From an uncultured Clostridia bacterium (GTDB lineage Bacteria > Bacillota > Clostridia > Oscillospirales > CAG-272): a DNA stretch of 46,202 nucleotides. Made by a program: the position numbers and the translations under genes. A model generated the notes under the pieces. That model was given only the letters and a program-made list of their open reading frames with translations, was not told where the DNA came from and made no database searches. Shown piece after piece: positions 13,370 to 22,451 of the stretch; the first letter of the stretch is position 1, and each line of letters opens with the position of its first letter. The DNA lies in NCBI GenBank assembly GCA_946407735.1, contig CAMJPL010000024.1, forward strand, positions 1 to 46,202, given 5' to 3'.

Positions 13370-14674
13370 ATGAAGCATAAGCTTATAGTGCTCAGCGTCG
13401 ACGCCATGGTGAGCGAGGATGTCGAAAAGCTGAAAAATATGCCGAACACGCATCGTTATATGCCGTCTCCCGCCGAGATAAAGCGGGTAAGGACGATATA
13501 TCCCACGATCACATATCCGGTACATACGGCCATCGCCACCGGATGCTACGCCGACAAGACCGGAGTATTCTGCAACAACATTATCGAGCCGGGAAAGAAA
13601 AGCAGCGGGAAATGGCAGTGGTTTCACGATTCGGTGAAGGTCCCGGATATCTTTACGGCGGCGAAAAGGAAAGGTCTTACCACGGCGGCCGTCTTCTGGC
13701 CGGTCACCGGGAATCATCCCGACATCGACTGGAACATAGACGAATACTGGACTCAGGGCGACATCGAGGGAGATACCCTGCACAAGGCGTTTGAAAGGAG
13801 CGGATCGTCTCCCGAGGTGCTCGAGATCGTCGACAAGCACGAGCCGCTTATCCGCGGCCATCAGCGTCAGCACCCGTTCGCCGACGATTTCGTCATGGCG
13901 TGCGCCTGCGAGATGGTTGTACGGTTCAGACCCGACCTGCTGATGATACACCCGGCGAACATCGACGCCTACCGGCACGGCTTCGGGCTCTGGAACGATG
14001 AGGTCGACCGCGGCATAGCCGAGGCCGACGACTGGATCGGGATGCTCGTCCGGGCGATGAAGACCGCCGGGACATATGAAGATACCGATCTCGTCGTGAT
14101 ATCGGATCACGGGCAGATCGACATCACGAGGAACATCTCGATCAACTCCGTTTTCGTGCAGAAGGGGCTGATCAGGCTCGACGATAAGGGCGAGATAGCC
14201 TCATGGGACGCTTGGGTCATGAGCGGCGGCACCTCGGCGTGGTGCTTCCTTCGCGATCCCGGCGACGCGGCTTTGCATGACAGGGTCTACGCGCTGCTGA
14301 AAGAGCTAGTCGCCGCCGGAGTTTACGGTATAAGCGAGGTCATGACCACGGCAGAGGCAGAAAAGAGGGAACATCTTTCCGGACCGTTCAGCTTTGTGCT
14401 CGAGACCGACGGATACACCTCCTTCGGCGAGAAGCTGACCATGCCGTACGCCTCGTCGTTTGATATCACCGACTACCGTTACGGTCACGCGACTCACGGT
14501 CATCTGCCAGACAAGGGGCCTCAGCCGGTCTTCCTCGCGCAGGGGCCGAGCTTTAGGGAGAACGCCGTCGTCGACCGCCGTCCGATAGTCGACGAGACGG
14601 CCACATTCGCGAAGATACTCGGACTCGACATGCCGGGCATCGACGGAGTCCCGGTCGACGAGCTTCTGAAATAG
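13370..14674 (+). CDS. Nucleotide pyrophosphatase/phosphodiesterase-like enzyme
   Basis: A 434-residue enzyme of the alkaline-phosphatase superfamily, NPP branch. Seen: the metal-binding VDAM near residue 11, the nucleophile region TYPVHTAIATGC near 48-59, NIDAYRHGFG near 203, ISDHGQ near 244 and HATHGH near 373. Members hydrolyse phosphodiester or pyrophosphate bonds in nucleotides or lipids with two metal ions. No signal peptide is visible, so a cytoplasmic role is likely. It is monocistronic: a strong own promoter and a 13-bp-stem terminator follow. Confidence 0.85.
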   Translation: MKHKLIVLSVDAMVSEDVEKLKNMPNTHRYMPSPAEIKRVRTIYPTITYPVHTAIATGCYADKTGVFCNNIIEPGKKSSGKWQWFHDSVKVPDIFTAAKRKGLTTAAVFWPVTGNHPDIDWNIDEYWTQGDIEGDTLHKAFERSGSSPEVLEIVDKHEPLIRGHQRQHPFADDFVMACACEMVVRFRPDLLMIHPANIDAYRHGFGLWNDEVDRGIAEADDWIGMLVRAMKTAGTYEDTDLVVISDHGQIDITRNISINSVFVQKGLIRLDDKGEIASWDAWVMSGGTSAWCFLRDPGDAALHDRVYALLKELVAAGVYGISEVMTTAEAEKREHLSGPFSFVLETDGYTSFGEKLTMPYASSFDITDYRYGHATHGHLPDKGPQPVFLAQGPSFRENAVVDRRPIVDETATFAKILGLDMPGIDGVPVDELLK

Positions 14675-14690
14675 GAACATAGAATAATAA

Positions 14691-14719
14691 ATATCCGCCC
14701 GTCATCGACGGGCGGATAT
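14691..14719. terminator. Bidirectional hairpin terminator
   Basis: A perfect 13-bp stem ATATCCGCCCGTC/GACGGGCGGATAT with an ATC loop between two convergent genes. T-rich tracts follow on the minus side (ATTTATTATT) and a short TTTT on the plus side. Confidence 0.7.
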
Positions 14720-14730
14720 AAAGAGTGTTT

Positions 14731-15699
14731 TCAGCTTCCGCAGTGCTCGAAGAGATCGAAATCAACATAGTGTCCGGCCGCTCCGACAGAATCCTCAAGA
14801 TGCGGGACGCTGCCGCATCCTAGGATCGGCAGCACCTCGAAGCACGGGTTCGATCTAAGCCAGGCGACCGAGTTCTGCGTCGGCGAAAGTCCGTTCACGC
14901 CGCAGAGAGCGTCCATGACCTTCGCGTTCCGGGCATTTATTGCGTTCGTGTAGCGCGCCGATACCTTTTCGTCGAGATTCCCCTTTTTCAGACGGTCGAA
15001 ATACCCCTTGCCCTGGGACGTGAAGGCGAATACCGGCATGCCGGTCTCGCTGTAAAACGCAAATTCTGTCCTGTCCATAACGACAAGGGTGCTGTCGATT
15101 ACATCGACGTTGACCTGAGGAAGCGAATATTCTATCTGGCTGGCGGCGATCTTCGGCAGACCGTGGGCCTCGGCGTATTCGTTGGCTTCCTTTATCCTGC
15201 TGCCGCGCCAGTTCGAAACGCCGAAGCAGACCGTCTTCTTCGCCTCGACGAGCCCGGCGAGGGTCTCCATGATCCCGCCGACCGGACGCGATATTTCGTC
15301 TCTGTGTAGCCAGTAGATATCCACCATGTCGACGCCGAGACATTCAAGAGATTCGTCCATGTCGGTATTTATGTCATCCGGCGAAAGACGGGACTGTGTT
15401 ATCGGCGTTCCCGGCAGGGGATGAGCTCCTTTCGTGGATATGACGACATTCCGCCTGAATGAAGACGGCTTGGATCTCAGCCATTTTCCTATCGTCTTTT
15501 CGGAGACATGGCGGCGCGGAGGAATGAAGTCTCCGTAGACGTGCGCAGTGTCAAGCGTGTTGCCGCCGAGCTCGAAATAGCGGTCCATAAGCTCGAAGGC
15601 GAGGTCTTCCGGCTTTCCGGCCTGATCGACGCCGAAGTTGTCAGTCCCGAGCACGAGCTCCGATACCGCCACTCCAGGTACGATCTGTATCTTTTTCAT
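14731..15699 (-). CDS. Aldo/keto reductase family protein
   Basis: A 322-residue (beta/alpha)8 barrel oxidoreductase using NADPH. Seen: the catalytic tetrad pattern with DTAHVYG (Asp and Tyr near 52-58), STKG (Lys near 90) and YWLHRDE (His near 130), plus the cofactor-side FGVSNWRG. ATG 15699 is preferred over 15705, as GGAGG lies eight bases upstream of it. It is 20 bp behind a GH43-like gene on the same strand, which points to a role in sugar metabolism; the exact substrate is unknown. Confidence 0.88.
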   Translation of the reverse strand: MKKIQIVPGVAVSELVLGTDNFGVDQAGKPEDLAFELMDRYFELGGNTLDTAHVYGDFIPPRRHVSEKTIGKWLRSKPSSFRRNVVISTKGAHPLPGTPITQSRLSPDDINTDMDESLECLGVDMVDIYWLHRDEISRPVGGIMETLAGLVEAKKTVCFGVSNWRGSRIKEANEYAEAHGLPKIAASQIEYSLPQVNVDVIDSTLVVMDRTEFAFYSETGMPVFAFTSQGKGYFDRLKKGNLDEKVSARYTNAINARNAKVMDALCGVNGLSPTQNSVAWLRSNPCFEVLPILGCGSVPHLEDSVGAAGHYVDFDLFEHCGS

Positions 15700-15719
15700 T
15701 ATCATTTCCTCCCCGTTTT

Positions 15720-16751
15720 TCAGAAATCGGTCGCGAGAGCTATGTATCTGCGGTTGTCAGAAGTGCAGGCGCAGTAGAAGTGATAGACGTGTCCCTCCCA
15801 TGTGATGAACCACGGCTTGTGCGCGAATACGTCCTGATCGGGATCGTCCTTTGAAGGAGCGACGGTCGGTTCTCCGAGCCATTCGGTCCAGTGCACGAGA
15901 TCGTACGAGCAGGCGAAGGTATCGAAGGCCGAGCGGGATTTGTGGTACTTCATTATGTTCATCACATACAGCCCGTCGTCCATGCGCATGATCATCGGGT
16001 CGGCGGTTATGTAGCAGTCGGGATCGCCGGTGATGTCGTCGATGATCGGGCGGCTTCCGTATCTCGTCCAGTGCTCCATGTCGCTTGAGACGGCCATGTA
16101 TATGCGCTCATGATTGTCGTACGCCTTGGCGTTGTAGAACATCACGAACGGGAAACCGGTGAGCGATTCCTCATCCTTGATGACGGCGCTTTTGTAGAGG
16201 GTCTTCGTCTCGAAAAATCTCGCGTCGCTGTCATGCGGAGTGAGTATCGGCTGATCGCAGCGGACGAACGAGTCTGCGCTGAGCGGATCCTTGCCGGAGG
16301 CTATGCCCATGAGCAGGGGGTCCGGCTCATATCCGTCGCTCGCTCCGGCGAGATATGTCATCCAGTATCTACCGTCATATGTCGAAAGCTCGCAGCCGCC
16401 ACCCGTCGACGTGTCATAGAGCGCCGCGTAGCCGGCTATCTGCTTCGAGTCCCAGACACGGCTGTCGTCCCTTTTCAGCAGTCTTCCCACATATCCCCAG
16501 TGGAGCAGATCGTCCGAGGCGGCGAGATGGGTCTCATAGCCGGATATCTTCGTATCCTTTGAGATCGCGATGAAGTACATGTACCATCTTCCGCCATAGC
16601 GGAAGACGCTCGGGCAGTCGGTGTATCTGTCGGTAAACTCCATCACGGCTCCGCGCTTCACCGGCGTGTCGAGGAAAGCCCGGATCTCCCGCATCCTTTC
16701 GGGGGTGACGTATCTTTCCGAGTATTTGTTTTTGTAATTGAATTCGATCAT
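15720..16751 (-). CDS. GH43/GH32-like beta-propeller glycosidase
   Basis: A 343-residue protein with the repeats of a five-bladed beta-propeller: DCPSVFRYGGRWYMYFIAI near residue 45, HLAASDDLLHWGYVG near 75, AVSSDMEHWTRYG near 220 and SYDLVHWTEWLG near 285. The 'SDDL.HW' blades are typical of GH43, GH32 and GH130-type proteins acting on arabinan, xylan or related glycans. There is no signal peptide, so it probably works on imported oligosaccharides. It is first in a two-gene operon with the aldo/keto reductase. Confidence 0.7.
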   Translation of the reverse strand: MIEFNYKNKYSERYVTPERMREIRAFLDTPVKRGAVMEFTDRYTDCPSVFRYGGRWYMYFIAISKDTKISGYETHLAASDDLLHWGYVGRLLKRDDSRVWDSKQIAGYAALYDTSTGGGCELSTYDGRYWMTYLAGASDGYEPDPLLMGIASGKDPLSADSFVRCDQPILTPHDSDARFFETKTLYKSAVIKDEESLTGFPFVMFYNAKAYDNHERIYMAVSSDMEHWTRYGSRPIIDDITGDPDCYITADPMIMRMDDGLYVMNIMKYHKSRSAFDTFACSYDLVHWTEWLGEPTVAPSKDDPDQDVFAHKPWFITWEGHVYHFYCACTSDNRRYIALATDF

Positions 16752-16778
16752 TGTTTTTCTCCATGCTTTATATTTTAT

Positions 16779-17516
16779 ATGTCAGATAAGTCAAACGCCG
16801 CCTCCGGAAAGCTCAGATTCTCAGACGGCGTGAGGGACGCGGTCCCGATATGTCTGGGCTATCTTTCGGTCAGTCTCGCCTTCGGCATGATAGCCGCCGG
16901 AAAAGGCATGCCGGTATGGATCGCCGAGCTTTTCGCCGTGACATGCGTGTCGGGGACGGGACAGTTCGTCGGCGTCAATCTTATGAGCGCCGCCGCTCCG
17001 CTGATCGAGCTTCTGTGCACTCTCGCCGTCATAAACGCAAGATATCTCCTGATGTCGGTATCGCTGTCGCAGAAGCTGCCGACGTCAATGACTTTGTGGC
17101 AGCGTCTTGTCGTCGCCTACGGCAATACCGACGAGATATTCGCCCTGGCGTCGACGCAGACGAGACCTCTCACCTTCGGCTATATGTGCGGCATGATATT
17201 CATATCGGTGTCCGGCTGGCTGGCCGGTACGCTGACAGGCGCTCTCGCAGGGGAGGTCATACCGCAGTCGGTCATGAGCGCGATGAATATCGCCCTGTAC
17301 GCCATGTACATAGCGCTCATCATCCCCGACGCGAAGAAATCCGGGCCGATAGCGGCGGTCGTGCTGACTGCCGCGGCGCTGTCGTGTATTCTGACATATC
17401 TTCCCGCGACATCGGGGCTCGGAGCCGGATGGACGATAATCGCGGCGGGTGCCGCGGCGTCTGTCGCCGGAGCGATACTTTTCCCGCGCGATATCGGCGA
17501 AACGGAGGGCGAATAA
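16779..17516 (+). CDS. azlC: AzlC family branched-chain amino acid exporter subunit
   Basis: A 245-residue membrane protein with about seven hydrophobic segments and the family opening FSDGVRDAVPICLGYLSVSL AFGM (residues 14-37). With AzlD it forms a branched-chain amino acid exporter. The start ATG 16779 has no visible ribosome site, although the protein start matches the family; translation may begin in an atypical way. The gene is divergent from the GH43-like gene, with only 27 bp between them. Confidence 0.9.
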   Translation: MSDKSNAASGKLRFSDGVRDAVPICLGYLSVSLAFGMIAAGKGMPVWIAELFAVTCVSGTGQFVGVNLMSAAAPLIELLCTLAVINARYLLMSVSLSQKLPTSMTLWQRLVVAYGNTDEIFALASTQTRPLTFGYMCGMIFISVSGWLAGTLTGALAGEVIPQSVMSAMNIALYAMYIALIIPDAKKSGPIAAVVLTAAALSCILTYLPATSGLGAGWTIIAAGAAASVAGAILFPRDIGETEGE

Positions 17517-17843
17517 TTGAAAACAGGATATATGCTCGCCGGGATCGCCGTCATGAGCGGAGTGACCTGGGCGATAAGGATGATACCGCTCGCCGTTATA
17601 AGGCGGAGGTTCAGAAACCGTTTTCTGCTGTCCCTGCTTTATTATCTTCCTTACGGCGTACTGTCGGCCATGATATTTCCGGCCGTCTTCTCATGCTGCG
17701 GCAGCGTCGCGGCGTCCGTCATCGGATGCGCGGCGGCGCTTCTGCTGGCGTTTTTCAACGCAAAACTGCTCGTTGTCGCCGCCGCCGCCGTATTCGCGGC
17801 ATGGGGCGCTGGCGCGCTGCTGCCGCTTCTCGGGATTCTGTGA
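17517..17843 (+). CDS. azlD: AzlD family branched-chain amino acid exporter subunit
   Basis: A 108-residue membrane protein with four hydrophobic segments, matching the small AzlD partner (TWAIRMIPLAVI near residue 19, LYYLPYGVLSAMIFPAVF near 41). It starts with TTG directly after the azlC stop, with GGAGGG at 17503-17508, so the two are translationally linked. Confidence 0.88.
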   Translation: MKTGYMLAGIAVMSGVTWAIRMIPLAVIRRRFRNRFLLSLLYYLPYGVLSAMIFPAVFSCCGSVAASVIGCAAALLLAFFNAKLLVVAAAAVFAAWGAGALLPLLGIL

Positions 17844-17998
17844 TCCCGGTACGCAGTGATCCCGGAAAAACGTGTCCCTGCATAGATTATGATACCATGA
17901 AAATCCGCGTTTGTCAAGGCGAAGCCGAAAAAAATACGTCCTGTAAAGCCGCGGTCATATGAAATCCACCTGCAACCATCATTCAAACGGAGAAAGCC

Positions 17999-18598
17999 AT
18001 GCGTACTGACATCAAAAAATGGATCGTGCTCGCGCGCAAGAGCGCCGGCGCGTCGCTGCTCATCGCGCTCGGAGATTACGCTCTGCTGAAGCTCGGTAAT
18101 CCCATAGGTCCTGTAATATTCGCTTTCGGGCTGCTCGGCGTCTGCTATATGGGACAGAATCTTTTTACCGGGAAATGTGGGTTCCTGATAGCAGACAAGA
18201 TCCCGCCGCTCGAGCTTATTTCGATACTCGCCGTCAATCTGATATCCGGGTATCTGTTCGGACTCGTCTTCTCAATCGCCGACCCGCAGGTAGCGGAGGC
18301 AGCCGCTTTGAAGGCTCAGAGCTGGGAGATATCGCCGGTGTTCTTCATTAAATCGGTCCTCTGCGGCGTGATAATGTATATCGCCGTCTTTATGTACAGA
18401 AAAAAGACGCCGCTCGGCATAATATTCGGGATCCCGCTCTTCATATTCTGCGGCTTCCAGCACTGTATCGCCAATATCATCACGATGGGCGCCGCCGTCA
18501 CCTTCGATCTGTCGATAATCATCTGCGTGATCGGCAATTTCGCCGGATCGCTTCTCATGTGGGCGCTGTCGAGGGAGATCCCGGCGGAAGAGAAGTAA
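17999..18598 (+). CDS. Formate/nitrite transporter (FNT) family protein, short
   Basis: A 199-residue protein with about six membrane segments. Family marks: NLFTGKCGFL near residue 56 and GFQHCIANI near 157, the two half-membrane signatures of FocA/NirC channels. It is shorter than typical FocA (about 280), mainly at loops, but both signatures are intact. Formate, nitrite or another small anion is the likely substrate; formate would fit a fermenting anaerobe. The ribosome site GGAGAAAG precedes the ATG. Confidence 0.75.
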   Translation: MRTDIKKWIVLARKSAGASLLIALGDYALLKLGNPIGPVIFAFGLLGVCYMGQNLFTGKCGFLIADKIPPLELISILAVNLISGYLFGLVFSIADPQVAEAAALKAQSWEISPVFFIKSVLCGVIMYIAVFMYRKKTPLGIIFGIPLFIFCGFQHCIANIITMGAAVTFDLSIIICVIGNFAGSLLMWALSREIPAEEK

Positions 18599-18668
18599 GA
18601 GGATCGATCCGGTCTTTGGCGGATATCACGTCAAAAGCTTAGTAAAATACTTATCTGAATAATAATCA

Positions 18669-18695
18669 GACCCCGCGAAAACGGATCGCGGGGTC
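18669..18695. terminator. Hairpin between convergent genes
   Basis: A perfect 9-bp stem GACCCCGCG/CGCGGGGTC. The flanks are moderately T-rich in both directions, so it can serve the channel gene and the minus-strand lipoprotein gene. Confidence 0.65.
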
Positions 18696-18722
18696 TTGCG
18701 TTTGTATGACGCGGGGAAAGTA

Positions 18723-20192
18723 TCAGTTGTTCTCGGTGAACGCCTCGACCAGCGTTTCCATCGCCGCTATCGCCTTTGGCTCGTATTTCGCGAGATAGGA
18801 AGCCACATCGTTCGATTTCTTCGCCAGAAGATCGTCGGCTATGTTGTGGCCGTCGACATAGTACATGCGCACAGGGTCGAAGACGCGGTTGCGGATAACG
18901 AGCTGCGTCATCCTTGACGATTCCTCGTCGCGGGTGTTCTTGACCGAGGCTATGACGTCGAACAAGGATTCGGTGATCGAATCGTAAGCCATGGCGGCGT
19001 AGGCGTCGATGAGCAGGCCCACATCCTCCGGATCGGGACAGCTTACCGGCATGATGAGCGCCGTCGCCGCACCAGATACGTTCGTCTGATACATCGGCTG
19101 GCTCTCATCGTATTTCGGGAGCGGCAGAACGCCGAAGTCGTCTTCCATGTCGCGCAGGAACATGCCGATCTTGATAAACATGATGTCGCAGAAATAGGCT
19201 CTGCTCTGCTTGAACACCGTGTATGTCATCTCGTGGTTCGTCTTTGAGTAGTTGGCGTTGTTGTCGATGACGAGACGGTATATGTTGTCATATCTGCTGG
19301 ATATGCTCTCGACGTCGAATTTGACCGAGGGTATGTCCTTGTCGTCCTTCTGTGACATATACTCACCCTGACCGTACAGCAGCGCTGTGCCGCCGTCGAA
19401 CCAGAGGGTGAAGCTGAACAGGTCGGTCTTGTCCTTGAATCTCCCGTCTCCGTCGATGTCCTCGGAAAGACCCTTTGAAAGATCGATCATCTTGTCAATA
19501 GTCCAGTTTCCGTCGAAGGCGGTCTGGTACTGATAGTCCATGCTTCTCGCTTCGAACAGGTTCTTGTTGATCAGTATGCATTCGCTGTGTAGAAGACCAG
19601 TCGGCGAGATGTCTCCGGTGATGAGATACGAATTGCCGGCTATCGAAAGCTCCTTTACCGCCGCCTGATCCCACCACGGCTGCGATATATCCATGCTCGA
19701 TATAGAGCTCCACGGGATCAGATATCCTCCGGTCGCGAGGGTGTAAGCGGTGAAATTGGTCATGTAAAGATCATACGGGTTGTCGCCGGCCTGCGCCGCC
19801 TTCATGGCGATCTGGTTGATGCTGCCGTAATCCATGCCGGACGCCTGGATCTTTACGTTGTACATCTCCTCGAACTGCGTGTTGCGCCGATAGACGAGAT
19901 CGTTCAGGATGTCGCCGTTTTCCTCCTCGGCGACGATGTCGACCTGATTGTTGCTCTGGTTTGTGGAAACGGCTTTGAACTCACGTCCGCCGAAGTCCTT
20001 CTTTTCTATCGTGTCGATCGCCAGAGTTTCGGCGGGCGCCGCCGTGACATCCGCGCCTTCGGTGACCTGCGCGGGGGAGTCGGGGCTGCTGCCGCCTGAC
20101 GTCGGGGCGGCGGCTTCCTGTGATCCGCAGGCGGCAATAGATGATACGATCAGCGCCGCGGCTGAGATGAGCGAGATTGTTCTTTTCTTCAT
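18723..20192 (-). CDS. Extracellular solute-binding lipoprotein
   Basis: A 489-residue ABC-type binding protein. Residues 1-22 form a lipoprotein signal peptide with lipobox IAAC, followed by a Ser/Pro/Thr-rich linker to about residue 45. The body contains GREFKAVSTNQS and the domain pattern of sugar-binding proteins (family 1). No permease or ATPase lies next to it, so it must borrow transport partners elsewhere or act as a sensor. It has its own TTGAAA-17-TATAAT promoter at 20315-20287. Confidence 0.85.
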   Translation of the reverse strand: MKKRTISLISAAALIVSSIAACGSQEAAAPTSGGSSPDSPAQVTEGADVTAAPAETLAIDTIEKKDFGGREFKAVSTNQSNNQVDIVAEEENGDILNDLVYRRNTQFEEMYNVKIQASGMDYGSINQIAMKAAQAGDNPYDLYMTNFTAYTLATGGYLIPWSSISSMDISQPWWDQAAVKELSIAGNSYLITGDISPTGLLHSECILINKNLFEARSMDYQYQTAFDGNWTIDKMIDLSKGLSEDIDGDGRFKDKTDLFSFTLWFDGGTALLYGQGEYMSQKDDKDIPSVKFDVESISSRYDNIYRLVIDNNANYSKTNHEMTYTVFKQSRAYFCDIMFIKIGMFLRDMEDDFGVLPLPKYDESQPMYQTNVSGAATALIMPVSCPDPEDVGLLIDAYAAMAYDSITESLFDVIASVKNTRDEESSRMTQLVIRNRVFDPVRMYYVDGHNIADDLLAKKSNDVASYLAKYEPKAIAAMETLVEAFTENN

Positions 20193-20286
20193 CGTCCTAT
20201 TCTCTGTATGAAGCTGATATAATCCGTCCTTGCCGCAGGGCGTCCTTCCTGATGTGCAGGGACTGCCTGACGGCGTTTATTGCTAT

Positions 20287-20315
20287 ATTATACACCTGAT
20301 CAGATCGTCTTTCAA
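20287..20315 (-). promoter_or_regulatory. Promoter of the solute-binding protein gene
   Basis: Minus strand: TTGAAA (20315-20310) and TATAAT (20292-20287), 17-bp spacer. The remaining intergenic bases to 20495 hold no gene. Confidence 0.75.
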
Positions 20316-20495
20316 CCGTTTGAAGACATTTTGATTGTATATTTTTTACCTTATTCCGATCCTGATGCGCATCGGGCGATATATTCCGAGGCCTTTTACA
20401 TCCGGCAAGCGGATATATCCGATGAAAATGAAATTTGTGCATATTGCCCTCACATATCCGAAATGTAAATTAAATCATAAGATAACTGACACCGA

Positions 20496-20524
20496 TTGAC
20501 ATTTTCATCGTTTTGCGCTATAAT
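20496..20524 (+). promoter_or_regulatory. Promoter of the yicC-yugP operon
   Basis: A perfect consensus: TTGACA (20496-20501) and TATAAT (20519-20524) with a 17-bp spacer, 36 bases before the yicC start. No other strong promoter is obvious down to 27.7 kb, so it may drive all eight genes. Confidence 0.85.
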
Positions 20525-20560
20525 TATAGTAGAAAAAAGTTTTTTGTATGGGGACTGTAT

Positions 20561-21448
20561 ATGACATCCAGCATGACGGCCTTCGGGCGGGCTCAGCGTT
20601 CGTTCGACGACAGGATCATAACGGCAGAAATCCGTTCCGTCAACAACAGATATCTCGACTGTACGGCGAAGCTCCCGCGCGCATACGGCTTTCTTGAGGA
20701 AAAGATAAAGCCGTATATCCAGAGCCGGGGCATCAGCCGCGGCAAGGTCGACGTATTCGTGTCGGTCGATATGACGAGCAGCAGCGGCGCGCTCGTGACG
20801 CTCGACGAGGCGTATGCTGAGAGCTATATCGAGGCTCTGAAACAGCTGAGAGACAAATTCGGTCTGCACGACGACATGTCGCTGATGCGCGTCGCCTCAA
20901 ACCGCGATCTTTTTATCGTGCAGAAGCCGGATGACGACGAGGAAAAGGACTGGGAGCAGCTGAGATCGGCTCTCGACGGTGCTCTCGACGTCTTTATGGC
21001 GGCCAGGGCTGCCGAGGGTGAGAACCTCAAAAACGACATCCTCAAAAAACGCGACCGTCTGCGCGGGATGAAGGACGAGATCGCGGCGAGATCGGAGAAA
21101 AACATCCGCGAGTACCGCACAAGGCTCGAAACGCGTCTTCGCGCCGCCATCGCCGATCTCGAGCTCAAGTTCGACGATGCGAGGATCCTTACCGAGTGCG
21201 CCATATTCGCCGACAGGGTGGCGATAGACGAGGAGCTTGTCCGTCTCGAGAGTCATTTCAAGGCTATGGACGGCATATTCGCCGCGAAGGAGCCCTGCGG
21301 GAGAAAGCTCGATTTCCTCGTTCAGGAGATGAACAGGGAGATAAACACGATCGGCTCGAAGAGCGGCGACGCCGATATAGCGTCGATAGTCGTCGAAATG
21401 AAGAACGAGCTTGAGAAGATACGCGAACAGATACAGAACTTGGAATAA
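20561..21448 (+). CDS. yicC: YicC/YloC family endoribonuclease
   Basis: A 295-residue protein with the family opening MTSSMTAFGRAQ and EIRSVNNRYLD, and the C-terminal conserved region GRKLDFLVQEMNREINTIGSK. The family forms clamp-like ribonucleases that trim or degrade RNA in E. coli (YicC) and B. subtilis (YloC). ATG 20561 matches the family start; the longer frame from 20513 runs into the promoter. It leads the operon with remA and gmk, a widely conserved Firmicute order. Confidence 0.93.
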   Translation: MTSSMTAFGRAQRSFDDRIITAEIRSVNNRYLDCTAKLPRAYGFLEEKIKPYIQSRGISRGKVDVFVSVDMTSSSGALVTLDEAYAESYIEALKQLRDKFGLHDDMSLMRVASNRDLFIVQKPDDDEEKDWEQLRSALDGALDVFMAARAAEGENLKNDILKKRDRLRGMKDEIAARSEKNIREYRTRLETRLRAAIADLELKFDDARILTECAIFADRVAIDEELVRLESHFKAMDGIFAAKEPCGRKLDFLVQEMNREINTIGSKSGDADIASIVVEMKNELEKIREQIQNLE

Positions 21449-21450
21449 AA

Positions 21451-21723
21451 ATGCGATTTGTCAATGTAGGGTTCGGCAACAGGGTATGCGACGAGAGGAT
21501 CGTCGCGCTCATGACCCCTGATTCATCACCGGTCAAGCGAATGATCGCCGACGCTAAGGAAAAGGGAAGGATAATAGACGTCAGTTGCGGAAGGAAGACG
21601 CGCACCGTCATAGTGACCGATACCGAGCATCTGATACTTTCCGCCGTCAAGATAGAGACGGTTTCGGCAAGGCTCAACAGCGGCGCCGACGATGACGATA
21701 TTTCCGATGATACAGCCGAATAG
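21451..21723 (+). CDS. remA: RemA family (DUF370) regulator
   Basis: A 90-residue protein with the RemA signature: FVNVGFGNRV near the start, SSPVKRMIADAKEKGRIIDVSCGRK TRTVIV in the middle. RemA in B. subtilis forms ring-like DNA binders that switch on biofilm-matrix genes. The last 15 residues are very acidic. The start ATG lies two bases after the yicC stop. Confidence 0.93.
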   Translation: MRFVNVGFGNRVCDERIVALMTPDSSPVKRMIADAKEKGRIIDVSCGRKTRTVIVTDTEHLILSAVKIETVSARLNSGADDDDISDDTAE

Positions 21724-21740
21724 ACTGCTGAGGTGATTAT

Positions 21741-22421
21741 ATGGCTATGCCGAATTCAGAGACGGGGGCGGTCAGGGGCGGTCTTTTCGTTATATCGGGG
21801 CCGTCCGGGGTCGGAAAGGGGACGGTCGTCACAAAGCTGCTCGAGTCGGATTTCGGCTTCGTGAGATCGAGGTCGATGACGACAAGACCGAGGCGTCCGC
21901 TCGATCCGAACGATGTGAAATACAGCTTCTGCGACCGCGAGACGTTCATGCAGATGGCTGTCGGAGGGCAGATCCTCGAGTACACCGAATACGGCGGGAA
22001 CCTCTACGGCACGATCACCTCGCTTCTCGATGAGGATATCAAAGCCGGGAAAAACATCCTGCTCGAGCTCGACGTGAACGGCGCCGTCGCCATAAAGGAA
22101 AGATTCCCGACGGCCGTTACCGTATGCCTTCTGCCGGAGAGCTTTGAGGAGCTTGTGAGACGTCTCAGGGGACGCGGCACCGAGAGCGAGGACGTCATAT
22201 CCGTCAGACTTAATGAAGCGAGACGGGAGATCACTCACTTTTACGATTTCGACTACATAGTGATAAACCGCAGCGGGAAAGTCGACGAAGCCGCTCAGGC
22301 CGTGCTCGACATAGCTAGACTCGATTCGATGCGTTCCTGCCGGATGGGCGATTTCTATTCGGATTACATAAAAAGCATCTGCGAGTCTGACGCCGAAGGC
22401 CAGCTCAGCATCAGAGAATGA
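21741..22421 (+). CDS. gmk: Guanylate kinase
   Basis: A 226-residue enzyme that phosphorylates GMP to GDP with ATP. The P-loop GPSGVGKG is at residues 20-27. The GMP-binding segment SRSMTTRPRRPLDPND lies near 46-61 and the lid RRLRGRGTE near 142. The C-terminus is about 20 residues longer than in short homologues. The ribosome site GAGGTG precedes the ATG. Confidence 0.95.
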   Translation: MAMPNSETGAVRGGLFVISGPSGVGKGTVVTKLLESDFGFVRSRSMTTRPRRPLDPNDVKYSFCDRETFMQMAVGGQILEYTEYGGNLYGTITSLLDEDIKAGKNILLELDVNGAVAIKERFPTAVTVCLLPESFEELVRRLRGRGTESEDVISVRLNEARREITHFYDFDYIVINRSGKVDEAAQAVLDIARLDSMRSCRMGDFYSDYIKSICESDAEGQLSIRE

Positions 22422-22451
22422 AAAAAACTTGATATAAATGAGGAATGTAAC

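Noticed and set aside
17844-17998. Terminator after azlD
   Set aside because: GGGAT/ATCCC hairpins are present after the stop but no T-run follows, so a terminator is not called.
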